In this document: piece after piece, positions 1 through 5,835 of the stretch
Position numbering within the stretch: the stretch's first letter is position 1
Layout of the letters: every line of letters starts with the position of its first letter
Assembly (NCBI GenBank): GCA_947175005.1
Contig: CAMWLD010000128.1
Location: 1-6,720, forward strand
Source of the DNA: an uncultured Ruminococcus sp.
GTDB lineage: Bacteria; Bacillota; Clostridia; Oscillospirales; Ruminococcaceae
DNA length: 6,720 bases
Direction: 5' to 3'
Made by a program: the position numbers and the translations under genes
Notes under the pieces: generated by a model
The model's input: the letters and a program-made list of their open reading frames with translations, nothing else
Told to the model about the DNA's origin: nothing
Database searches by the model: none

Positions 1-244
1 TCCTTTTTGCCATACCCTTTTCCTGACTGTCAACAACTCGTACAGCTTCTACTGTTATACCATTTTCTTCTATAAAGTAGTAATAGGTAAATGGTTGATT
101 TAACCTCATTATTATCTTATCAATCGTTTCGGTTGCAGGGCTTGTTTCTGTATCCTGATATTTTTCATATAAACCTTGAAATGCCTTAACCTGCATTTTC
201 CATAATTTCTCCGCGTCATCAACGCCTATTTTATTCAGCTTCAT
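1..244 (-). CDS. GNAT-family N-acetyltransferase, N-terminal part (cut by window edge)
   Basis: Reading the minus strand from 244 gives an open frame of about 81 codons that runs off the left edge. It begins MKLNKIGVDDAEKLWKMQVK and reaches a beta-strand pair containing FTYYYFIEENGIT and AVRVVDSQEKGMAKR. That is the layout of the first half of small GNAT acetyltransferases, which transfer acetyl from acetyl-CoA to an amine. The acetyl-CoA-binding loop (R/Q-x-x-G-x-G/A) would lie beyond the edge, so the substrate cannot be inferred. ATG at 242-244 is preferred over the in-frame ATG at 248-250 because AGAAGG lies about 8 bases upstream of the former and only 2 from the latter. The start is 41 bases after the phosphotransferase stop with no terminator between them, so the two genes are probably cotranscribed. 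Base composition is AT-rich like that neighbour. One oddity is Glu where many relatives have Gly just before AVRVVD. Confidence 0.75.
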   Translation of the reverse strand, partial: MKLNKIGVDDAEKLWKMQVKAFQGLYEKYQDTETSPATETIDKIIMRLNQPFTYYYFIEENGITVEAVRVVDSQEKGMAKR

Positions 245-285
245 TTTCATATCCTTCTTCAAACTATTCAAATGGGCATATCCAT

Positions 286-1146
286 TCAAATATTTATTAT
301 TTTATTTAATCCTTCATGATACATATTATCCGACCCTATTGCATATCCTCCGATAACCTGCTCAATAGGATAATATTCATCATTCAGATCTGCTTTTAAA
401 ATCGGTATATCTTTATTTGGATAATTATAATATTCCAAGACCTTTAATCCAAATTCTCTGCCGATTTCTTCAGGGCTGTTTTCAAGTAAATATATAAAAT
501 CCTTATCTCTGTCAGTAACAGCAGCGTCTCCAAAATCAATTATGCCAACAACATTATTATTTTGAATTATCATATGGTTACAACCCAGATCATTATGACA
601 CAGAGCTTTGACATATTTCGTAATTCGTTCATCGTTAAGTATTCTTTTATATAAATTATCTAAATATTCTTTTGATCTGTCGGGTATTTTATCATAGATC
701 ATTTTCCTCAAAGCGTCATGATCGCTTTTATAATCTTCCGTTACATTTACAGTCCATTCCGATCCGTCAAAATCGGGTAAAGGTATCGAATGCATTTCTC
801 TTAGAAACAATGCAATATCTTTTGCTAACTTATCTTTTTCATCATCACTCATATTTTTGTAAATTTCGGGGGTCAGTTTATCACCTTTGATCTCCTTATA
901 ACCGCAAATACTGTATTCTTCACTGTAATATTCAATCTCGGGTATTTGTAATGTGACTTTATTTTTTATATAGTCCAGTATCTGTATCTCTTTTTTCATA
1001 TCATTTCTTGCTTCATCATGCTTTGACCGCTTAAATATATATTCATTATTTACAAGATATGCAATACTGTCAAGTCCCTGACCCAAGACGGTAATATGGT
1101 GAACTGATAAGTCAAATTCACTTTCAATGATTTCTTTTATATCCAT
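286..1146 (-). CDS. APH(2'')-like aminoglycoside phosphotransferase family protein
   Basis: This 286-residue protein has the kinase fold of the APH/choline-kinase family and most resembles the APH(2'') branch in length and motif wording. Visible motifs are a nucleotide-binding loop region GQGLDSIAYLVN (22-33), a likely ATP-contacting lysine in YIFKRSK (K39), and EIKGDKLTP (85-93). The catalytic loop is CHNDLGCNHMI, with D186 the likely base and H191 in the position where APH(2'') enzymes carry His rather than Asn. The metal-binding GIIDFGDAAVTDRDKDF (201-217) has D204. Family members use GTP or ATP to phosphorylate the 2''-hydroxyl of gentamicin- or kanamycin-type drugs; whether this one confers resistance is not shown by sequence. 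The ATG at 1144-1146 has GAGAGG (1156-1161) nine bases upstream. The GNAT gene follows in the same direction. Codon choice (AAA, ATA, TAT, AGA) and AT content differ strongly from the genes at 1419-5702, suggesting acquisition from another source. A housekeeping small-molecule kinase is the main alternative. Confidence 0.85.
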   Translation of the reverse strand: MDIKEIIESEFDLSVHHITVLGQGLDSIAYLVNNEYIFKRSKHDEARNDMKKEIQILDYIKNKVTLQIPEIEYYSEEYSICGYKEIKGDKLTPEIYKNMSDDEKDKLAKDIALFLREMHSIPLPDFDGSEWTVNVTEDYKSDHDALRKMIYDKIPDRSKEYLDNLYKRILNDERITKYVKALCHNDLGCNHMIIQNNNVVGIIDFGDAAVTDRDKDFIYLLENSPEEIGREFGLKVLEYYNYPNKDIPILKADLNDEYYPIEQVIGGYAIGSDNMYHEGLNKIINI

Positions 1147-1233
1147 AAGCCGAAGCCTCTCAATCCTAATAACAACTTCTAACCGATTGCACTCATTCCT
1201 CGGCGTGACGCCGAAGCCACACGATCAATACTT
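1147..1233 (-). promoter_or_regulatory. Structured 5' leader of the phosphotransferase gene
   Basis: Between the probable transcription start (near 1233) and the ATG lies a leader of about 87 nt. On the minus strand it contains a hairpin, CUUCGGCG-UCA-CGCCGAGG (1198-1216, 8 bp with one G-U). The 9-mer GGCTTCGGC occurs twice: in the 5' arm of this hairpin (1210-1218) and again over the Shine-Dalgarno/start spacer (1149-1157). The 3' arm GCCGAGG could therefore pair with either copy, and the second pairing would cover the ribosome binding site. An 8-codon GTG-started frame (1166-1192) with GAGGA 4 bases upstream lies between them. Regulation by alternative pairing is inference only. Confidence 0.4.
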
Positions 1234-1239
1234 GTTTTC

Positions 1240-1268
1240 ATTATATCACAAGAGGAAAAAATCGTCAA
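1240..1268 (-). promoter_or_regulatory. Sigma-A promoter of the phosphotransferase/GNAT unit
   Basis: On the minus strand TTGACG (1263-1268) and a perfect TATAAT (1240-1245) are separated by exactly 17 bases. This is the best vegetative promoter in the window. It lies after the terminator of the upstream AraC-type gene, so the resistance-type pair is its own transcription unit. Confidence 0.85.
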
Positions 1269-1315
1269 GAGGCGGATATTCCTTTCTCGGGTCAATATCG
1301 AAGCGGTAACTTATT

Positions 1316-1354
1316 AAAAAGGAACGGACAGTTATTCTTAACAAATAACTGCCC
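1316..1354 (-). terminator. Intrinsic terminator of the AraC-type regulator
   Basis: On the minus strand GGGCAGTTATT (1344-1354) pairs with AATAACTGTCC (1326-1336). The stem is 11 bp with one G-U and a 7-base loop, and GTTCCTTTTT follows. The G-U pair would be A-C on the plus strand, so the structure favours minus-strand transcripts. It lies about 65 bases after the regulator's stop codon. Confidence 0.75.
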
Positions 1355-1418
1355 GATAGTATATAAATGTACCGACCCATAAAATAATTTGTATATCGAA
1401 AGGGTCTTATAATTCTTT

Positions 1419-2387
1419 TTACAGCTTTTTAACCGGTCTTATAAATTTCCAGAACCGCTCGGGGTCGTGGTAAAAATAGAACATCCTGCCTTGTGTGGTG
1501 TCGAGGCAATAGCCCGACTTTTCATAGTCAAAGGCTCTCATTGCCTCTTCTATCTTCTCTTCGACGGTCATATTCTGAGTCTGAAAATCGAAGGGTCCGT
1601 GTTCAAAAACAATATATTCTCCCTCGGGGACGTCCATTATCTGCATCTGCTCGGGCACTTCTCCGCTGTAATCCGCAGGGAGCCTGACGCCGTAGCTTTC
1701 TGCCAGCGGGATACCCCAGCTGCAGATTCTGCCTGTAGGTTCGTTGATAAACGCCATGATCTGACCGCTGCCGCTGTTTGCGTCGCTGCCTCCCATATCG
1801 TCCAGCTTGCCCTTTATGCTGTCAAGGAGTCCGCAGATCGTATCGTAGTCCTGTCCCAGTATAAGATTTTGCTTTTGCCAAAAATCCCAATAACCTATGC
1901 TTTCGTAATTTCTGATGTGCAGATACTTGTGTGCGGGTATTGTCACAAAATATACCTTCACATCTTTTTCGGTGTTTGCCACACTTGTTCCTCCAATACT
2001 TACCAAGTAGCAGTCAAAAGGTTTAATTATCGTGCGAAGAACAACAGGTACGGGATTGTCGCGATATTTACTCGGTGTTATGCCGTAGGCGTCCTTAAAA
2101 GAATGGGAAAACGCCTCATGACTGGAAAAGCCGTGATCCAGCGCAATATCCAGCAGGCTTTTTGAGGTGTCCCTTACTTCCTTTAAAGCAAAAGCAAGGG
2201 TGCGGTGCCGCAGATAATCACGAAAATGCATTCCCGAGATCTCTCGGAATTTACGGGAAATATAAAATTCGGAATATCCCAGCCTGCGGGAAAGATATGA
2301 AAGCGTCAATGTCTCATCATCATGCCTTTTGATACATTCATCTATCTCTTCAACGATCGTTTGCACCAAGCTGTACCATTCGCCCAT
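1419..2387 (-). CDS. AraC-family transcriptional regulator with GyrI/Rob-like ligand-binding domain
   Basis: This 322-residue protein has an N-terminal AraC/XylS DNA-binding domain with two helix-turn-helix units: LTLSYLSRRLGYSEFYISRKF (27-47), and SLLDIALDHGFSSHEAFSHSF (77-97) followed by the family signature YGITPSKYR (101-109). Residues from about 118 to the end match the layout of a GyrI-like/Rob C-terminal effector-binding domain: IKPFDCYLVSI, a conserved-looking aromatic YWDFW (166-170), and late strands EGEYIVFEHGPFDF and GRMFYFYHDPERFWKFIRPV. Such proteins (Rob, and by its effector domain BmrR) bind hydrophobic or cationic compounds and activate efflux or stress genes; the ligand here is unknown. 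ATG at 2385-2387 is supported by AAAGAGGTGA (2396-2405), 9 bases between AGAGGTG and ATG. It has its own promoter (2424-2452) and terminator. Its base composition matches the PH-domain genes rather than the downstream phosphotransferase. Direct control of either neighbour is possible but not shown. Confidence 0.9.
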   Translation of the reverse strand: MGEWYSLVQTIVEEIDECIKRHDDETLTLSYLSRRLGYSEFYISRKFREISGMHFRDYLRHRTLAFALKEVRDTSKSLLDIALDHGFSSHEAFSHSFKDAYGITPSKYRDNPVPVVLRTIIKPFDCYLVSIGGTSVANTEKDVKVYFVTIPAHKYLHIRNYESIGYWDFWQKQNLILGQDYDTICGLLDSIKGKLDDMGGSDANSGSGQIMAFINEPTGRICSWGIPLAESYGVRLPADYSGEVPEQMQIMDVPEGEYIVFEHGPFDFQTQNMTVEEKIEEAMRAFDYEKSGYCLDTTQGRMFYFYHDPERFWKFIRPVKKL

Positions 2388-2401
2388 TTTTTATTTCACC
2401 T

Positions 2402-2443
2402 CTTTCCGAACTGCTCTAAGATAATTATACAGTATCGGAAAAG
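2402..2443. promoter_or_regulatory. Imperfect inverted repeat over the regulator's -10 (candidate operator)
   Basis: On the plus strand CTTTCCGAACTG (2402-2413) and CAGTATCGGAAAAG (2430-2443) are inverted copies, CAGT-(A)-TCGGAAA-(A)-G, differing by two inserted A residues. They flank the -10 box of the AraC-type gene. A further TATTCGGAAAC lies at 2475-2485. The position suits an autoregulatory site, but AraC proteins often use direct repeats, so the bound protein is uncertain. Confidence 0.4.
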
Positions 2444-2452
2444 CTTTGTCTT
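2424..2452 (-). promoter_or_regulatory. Promoter of the AraC-type regulator
   Basis: On the minus strand a perfect TATAAT (2424-2429) lies 17 bases after AAGACA (2447-2452), which matches four of six -35 positions. The transcript would start near 2417 and reach the strong ribosome binding site at 2396-2405. The weak -35 fits an activator-dependent or tightly controlled promoter. Confidence 0.65.
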
Positions 2453-2514
2453 GATTTCGATTGCAAAAATAAAACTATTCGGAAACAAAAGGCAAGCAGA
2501 AAACTATTATAATT

Positions 2515-3984
2515 TTATCCCCTCTCCCTTATCAGCTCCTGCACCTCTGTAATGGGGATTCCCTTTACACTGTGGCTGCCAATATATTCCGAGCAGGTGT
2601 AAATGTGTACATCGCAGGATTTGTTGAACCGCTGAAAAACAGTCTGCGTTATCCGGATCTCCGCCACACGCTTTAAGGGGACGGTCACAGTGTGAAACTG
2701 ATACCCCTTGCAGTATTTGGCGCAAATGCTGTCCTCGGTGATGTTTATGCCGTTGGTGCAGTAGGCGGTCGCCTTGACAAGCAGCAGCCACACCGCAGGT
2801 ATCTCCCCCATTACCGTTAAAAACGCCACAAGCTCATGCCAGTGAGGGAAATACACAAGCCCCGCAAACCCCAGTCCTATTATCCCGAAAATAAGCAGCA
2901 CCGGCGGCCATAAAAACCGCCATACATAAGAGGGTCTCGGGCTTATAAAGCTGTCGCACATGGAAAATTCGGGCAGCAGCATTCCCATAGCCCCGCCTTT
3001 ATTTTTGCCTTTCGGCGGCTTTGCGCTGCAAACCGGCACGAATACGGGAATCTCGTTTTTCCGCTTGCCGTAGCCCGTGCAGTTTACATGGAGACTGGTT
3101 ATGCCGAACAGCTTCATTACAAGGTTTTGCCGCATATCCGCCATATTTATTTTCTTCGCATTTATGCAATAAATTCTCTTCACCCACAGTCCGCAGGAAA
3201 TGATAATGCCGCCCCCGCGCCGCCTTGCGGTAAATTTCAGGTAGCGCATTACATTTATTATAAAGCTTAGCAGAAAGCCTATCCCTATCACTATCGAAAT
3301 GGCAATGCCCGCAGGAGAAATTCCCGCAATTATCCGCCCCGTGAGATTCGCCACAGCGTCCGACAGGTCGTTTACCGCATTCATAAAATCCTGCTGAAGC
3401 CTGTCCCCTATAATGTCCGACCCTCCCGAAAGCAGCGTTATAAGCAGCGCCACCCCCGACAGCGCCGAGGAAAACAGCAGGGAAAACAATATCAGCGCCG
3501 TTTTTGAAACGCTGTAGCTGCGGTTAAAGCTGCTGTGAATGCCCTTGAATTCCTCGGAAAGACGGTTAAAAAGCTCCGCCCGCTCCGCCTTTGTAATAAG
3601 AATGCTGATATCCGCACTTCGGCGGCTGCTCTGTGCAGCGTCGGTGTCTATGTAAATTTTGGAAAGCCCCAGGCTCCTGTAAAAAGGATTCTCCTCCGCC
3701 GTGGCAGCACACAGACGGCTGTATTCTATCTCCAAAGAGGTGTGCATAAAAACGCCCTTGTTTACCCGCACAAGCTTTTCCCCTATCTCATACTCGGTGT
3801 AATACCAACGAAGCACCGCAGCAGCGATCATTACAGTTACCGTAAGAATGTCCCAGCCTGCACCCTCCGCCCATGTCATCACATCAAAGCGCAGCGCGGC
3901 AAGACCTCTTATCAAAGGGATAAGAAGCAGCCAAAAGTTTTTTGATGTATACCCTATCAGGGCGGCAGGGTGCTGGCGTTTCAT
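2515..3984 (-). CDS. Bacterial PH-domain membrane protein, YdbT-like (three PH domains)
   Basis: This 489-residue membrane protein shows three repeats of two membrane segments followed by a soluble bacterial PH (bPH2/DUF304) domain. The segments are roughly 16-33 and 44-59, then PH1 about 60-142 (YEIGEKLVRVNKGVFMHTSLEIEYSRL); 161-186 and 225-246, then PH2 about 247-320 (GLWVKRIYCINAKKINMADMRQ); 357-378 and 384-404, then PH3 about 405-485 (ITEDSICAKYCKGYQFHTVTVPLKRVAEI). This matches YdbT of Bacillus, which acts with YdbS at the membrane and is linked to resistance to some antimicrobial peptides; the biochemical activity is not established. The start at 3984 has AAAGGA about 12 bases upstream, a rather long spacing, with no better in-frame start nearby. 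The single-PH partner lies upstream on the same strand but 986 bases away instead of adjacent. No convincing terminator follows the stop. Other frames inside this gene are shadows. Confidence 0.85.
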   Translation of the reverse strand: MKRQHPAALIGYTSKNFWLLLIPLIRGLAALRFDVMTWAEGAGWDILTVTVMIAAAVLRWYYTEYEIGEKLVRVNKGVFMHTSLEIEYSRLCAATAEENPFYRSLGLSKIYIDTDAAQSSRRSADISILITKAERAELFNRLSEEFKGIHSSFNRSYSVSKTALILFSLLFSSALSGVALLITLLSGGSDIIGDRLQQDFMNAVNDLSDAVANLTGRIIAGISPAGIAISIVIGIGFLLSFIINVMRYLKFTARRRGGGIIISCGLWVKRIYCINAKKINMADMRQNLVMKLFGITSLHVNCTGYGKRKNEIPVFVPVCSAKPPKGKNKGGAMGMLLPEFSMCDSFISPRPSYVWRFLWPPVLLIFGIIGLGFAGLVYFPHWHELVAFLTVMGEIPAVWLLLVKATAYCTNGINITEDSICAKYCKGYQFHTVTVPLKRVAEIRITQTVFQRFNKSCDVHIYTCSEYIGSHSVKGIPITEVQELIRERG

Positions 3985-4206
3985 GGCTTTTTTAATTCCT
4001 TTCGTAATTTTACTGATTGTATAATTTAAAAATTAATTCCTGTTTGTAAATACACAATAAGTATAATTGACTAATTAATTTACTATAAGCAATATATTTT
4101 TTAAATTAATTACAAAATGTATAATTTTATAAATTAATTCACACAGTATAATTTGTTGGTTAATTAAATTTATAGGATAATTAATTTAACCGAATTAATT
4201 GATAAG

Positions 4207-4278
4207 GCTTGTCAACAAGCTCGTTTGTTATATTGTTTACGCGGTCACCGCTCGGCTGAACACTAAATTCAAGACGAG
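4207..4278. ncRNA. Candidate structured RNA or folded island in the AT-rich spacer
   Basis: A GC-richer patch inside the AT-rich spacer can fold into GCTTG-TCAA-CAAGC (4207-4220). A closing stem pairs CTCGTTT (4220-4226) with AGACGAG-side bases 4272-4278, enclosing the hairpin GCGG-TCA-CCGC (4241-4251). A weak plus-strand promoter, TTGTTG-17-GATAAT (4153-4181), lies upstream. No known RNA family is recognised and no terminator is evident, so this is a tentative call. The strand is uncertain. Confidence 0.25.
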
Positions 4279-4380
4279 TAATTTCGTAAAACAATTTTTC
4301 AAATTGGCATAATTAATTAAACTTATTGTATAATTATATAATTTTATGCAATTAGTAATTTGTAAAATAATTAACTTATC

Positions 4381-4665
4381 TTCGGGATATGTTTCACAAT
4401 TGAATAAAGAATTTTTATACCTTTTGTATAATTAGAATAAATTAAATTCACCAAAAATTAGGATTTGGCTGAAAAATTTTTTGCTTTTTTTGTTTTAGCA
4501 AAAACCGCTAAACAAAGGCGTTTTTACGCTAAAATTAATTTGCATTTGGGGGGCGGCTTAACTTTAAGTATTATTTTTGATAAATATACTATTTGTTAGT
4601 TAAATTGCTTAAACCGCATAGAATCGGGATTTGAGCAGAAAAATGTTTATACCGTATGTATAATA
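4381..4665 (+). repeat. Three diverged longer repeat units in the spacer
   Basis: Unit C (4621-4665) reads TCGGGATTTGAGCAGAAAAA and then GTTTATACC and TGTATAAT. Unit A (4381-4433) shares TTCGGGAT, TTGAATAAAGAA, TTTATACC and TGTATAATT in the same order, with about 9 extra bases. Unit B (4456-4480) shares GGATTTGGCTGAAAAAT with unit C but lacks the TATAC-GTATA part. The common order implies old duplications instead of chance AT-richness. Confidence 0.5.
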
Positions 4666-4731
4666 TGTGCTTCACATAAGCGCAGCACATTCTTGCCGCA
4701 TTCACCGATACAGCAGTTTTTTGCTGTTGGT

Positions 4732-4803
4732 TTATACTATGTGTATTTTATTTGATAATATTAACAGTATGTAATAAAGCATAAAGGTACATATTCCGTT
4801 CAT
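4732..4803 (-). CDS. Possible 23-residue hydrophobic small protein
   Basis: On the minus strand an ATG at 4801-4803 has GAGGA (4810-4814) six bases upstream, the best Shine-Dalgarno placement in the whole spacer. The peptide starts MNGICTFMLYYILLILSNK, with a likely single membrane segment at about residues 4-16 and a short polar/basic tail before the TAA at 4732-4734. Small membrane peptides of this type include type I toxins and membrane-protein regulators, but nothing links this one to a known family. No convincing promoter is seen: TTTACA and TATATT upstream are 19 bases apart. The frame is short enough to arise by chance; the ribosome binding site is the main support. Confidence 0.3.
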   Translation of the reverse strand: MNGICTFMLYYILLILSNKIHIV

Positions 4804-4970
4804 GGGCTTTCCTCAAAAGGGCTGTGTTTCGGCATTTGCATTAAAATATACAGGTGATTATCAACTTTATGTAAATATAATAAAAATAATTACAATTTGT
4901 ATATTATCAAAAATACCAACAGGCAAAATCTCACAAAACGGCTGTACCAAACGGTTTTAAAACGCAATTG

Positions 4971-5702
4971 TCAATTAAATTTAAGCTGTTCGTTATCACC
5001 TTGGCTGTCGTCAAAGGAGATCTGAGAATATCCCGAAAGCTGCCCCATAATATCCGCAGCCCCGTCCAGCCCCGAATTGTCCTTGTAAATATAGTCGGCA
5101 GCGCCCTCGGAAGTCCTCTCCACGGCAAAGCGCTTGGTAGCCCTTGCATGAGCGCTGATTGCGGCATTGCCTGCAATTCCGTCACTGCGGAACATTTTCA
5201 TAATTTCGGCGCAGTCCTTTTCGGAAAGGAACATAAATACCAGCCGTCCCCCCAGGGCATTCACCGAAACAAAGTTAAAGCAGGTGATCCGCGAAAGGGG
5301 CAGGGAGATCCTTGAAACGTGCTGCACCGCCGACAGCTTCATAATACGGAATGTCCGTGAAAATATCCCCGAATAAGAAATTATTTCCTTTTCGTTCACC
5401 ACAAATTTAAAGGACTTATACCACATAGGCAGCAATATCACAATAAAGATCACATAAAGCGCCGCCACAATTATCATAATTGCCGAGACCACCTTGGCGG
5501 AAAACGGCATTACAGGCTCTGCGGGCGCAGTTATGGGCAGCCCCGAGATCTCGTTGATATACGGCCCGAAGCGGTCGACAAGATAAAGCCGCAGCACATT
5601 AAGGGCGATCATCGCCCCGATAGTTATGAGGAAAGCCGCCGCCGACAGGAAAACCCTGCCCTTGGGAGCGGAATAATATGTTTTCGACTTTATGATGATC
5701 AC
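4971..5702 (-). CDS. Bacterial PH-domain membrane protein, YdbS-like
   Basis: This 243-residue protein has two membrane segments (about 17-36 and 70-92), then one bacterial PH (bPH2) domain at about 94-172: FVVNEKEIISYSGIFSRTFRIMKLSAVQHV, then LPLSRITCFNFVSVNALGGRLVFMFLSEKDCAEIMKMF. An acidic, probably disordered tail follows (about 195-243). This is the usual form of YdbS, the smaller partner of YdbT; both act in the membrane and their exact activity is unknown. The tail is longer than the compact YdbS form. The start is GTG (5700-5702), placed just before MIIIKSKTYYS; only a weak GGGCAG lies in front, so initiation may be inefficient or a nearby start may be used. A clear promoter lies at 5836-5864 with a leader of about 127 nt. 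The expected adjacent YdbT-like gene is downstream but separated by the AT-rich spacer. Confidence 0.82.
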   Translation of the reverse strand: MIIIKSKTYYSAPKGRVFLSAAAFLITIGAMIALNVLRLYLVDRFGPYINEISGLPITAPAEPVMPFSAKVVSAIMIIVAALYVIFIVILLPMWYKSFKFVVNEKEIISYSGIFSRTFRIMKLSAVQHVSRISLPLSRITCFNFVSVNALGGRLVFMFLSEKDCAEIMKMFRSDGIAGNAAISAHARATKRFAVERTSEGAADYIYKDNSGLDGAADIMGQLSGYSQISFDDSQGDNEQLKFN

Positions 5703-5731
5703 CTGCCCGCAGTACTTATTTTGCTATGCCG

Positions 5732-5789
5732 GCCGACAAACGGTCGGCGTCCCATTGGCAGCATTTTTGTATGCATGATTTTGCATACA
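5732..5789 (-). promoter_or_regulatory. Two hairpins in the leader of the YdbS-like gene
   Basis: The minus-strand leader contains TGTATGCA-N6-TGCATACA (5768-5789, perfect 8-bp stem) and then GCCGAC-N5-GTCGGC (5732-5748, 6-bp stem), ending about 30 bases before the GTG start. Another TGCATA lies at 5795-5800. No U-tract follows either stem, so they are not ordinary terminators. They could be a protein-binding dyad, an mRNA-stabilising fold, or a leader control element; no known riboswitch is recognised. Confidence 0.45.
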
Positions 5790-5835
5790 TTTTTTGCATA
5801 TTGCCGCCTGTTTGGGTCAAACTTATCTATTATAA

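Larger units (their letters stand above)
4009..4903 (+). repeat. Array of nine C-N5-GTATA motif copies, same orientation
   Basis: Nine copies of a 15-base module end in GTATA with C exactly six bases earlier. The modules (5-mer, N5, GTATA) lie at 4009 (TTTAC), 4051 (TACAC), 4109 (ATTAC), 4136 (AATTC), 4318 (TAAAC), 4416 (TATAC), 4648 (TATAC), 4733 (TATAC, ending GTATT) and 4889 (ATTAC). The first six continue as GTATAATT. Three copies approach the dyad TATAC-N5-GTATA. All lie on the plus strand at irregular spacing (27 to 232 bases). The first three are each followed 4-5 bases later by AATTAATT. TATAAT inside the motif resembles a -10 box, but good -35 boxes at 17 bases are lacking. Confidence 0.65.
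3985..4970. other. AT-rich, repeat-laden spacer between the two PH-domain genes
   Basis: This stretch of 986 bases has no sizeable open frame with a ribosome binding site. It is very AT-rich, with AATTAATT boxes at 4031, 4073, 4104, 4132, 4179, 4193 and 4311, and contains the motif array, the longer diverged repeats, the foldable island and the small ORF listed separately. No clean minus-strand promoter for the gene at 2515-3984 is apparent: the nearest candidates (TTTACA then TATACA in the first 70 bases upstream) are spaced 21 bases apart. It may be a decayed locus, a regulatory region, or a repeat-expanded spacer. Confidence 0.7.

Noticed and set aside
1467..2165. Long plus-strand open frame opposite the AraC-type gene
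   Set aside because: It is antisense to a gene with clear family motifs, lacks a ribosome binding site, and its translation is cysteine/histidine-rich with no recognisable domain.
3535..3945. Plus-strand open frame of 136 codons opposite the YdbT-like gene
   Set aside because: Mirror frame of a well-supported membrane protein gene; composition is basic and without domain features.
4710..4727. Hairpin ACAGCA-GTTTTT-TGCTGT as a terminator after the small ORF
   Set aside because: No U-tract follows on the minus strand, and on the plus strand the following bases are not a T run.
4802..4960. Plus-strand 52-codon ATG frame in the spacer
   Set aside because: The only purine-rich word upstream (AAAGG) is about 14 bases away, and the frame overlaps the better supported minus-strand small ORF.
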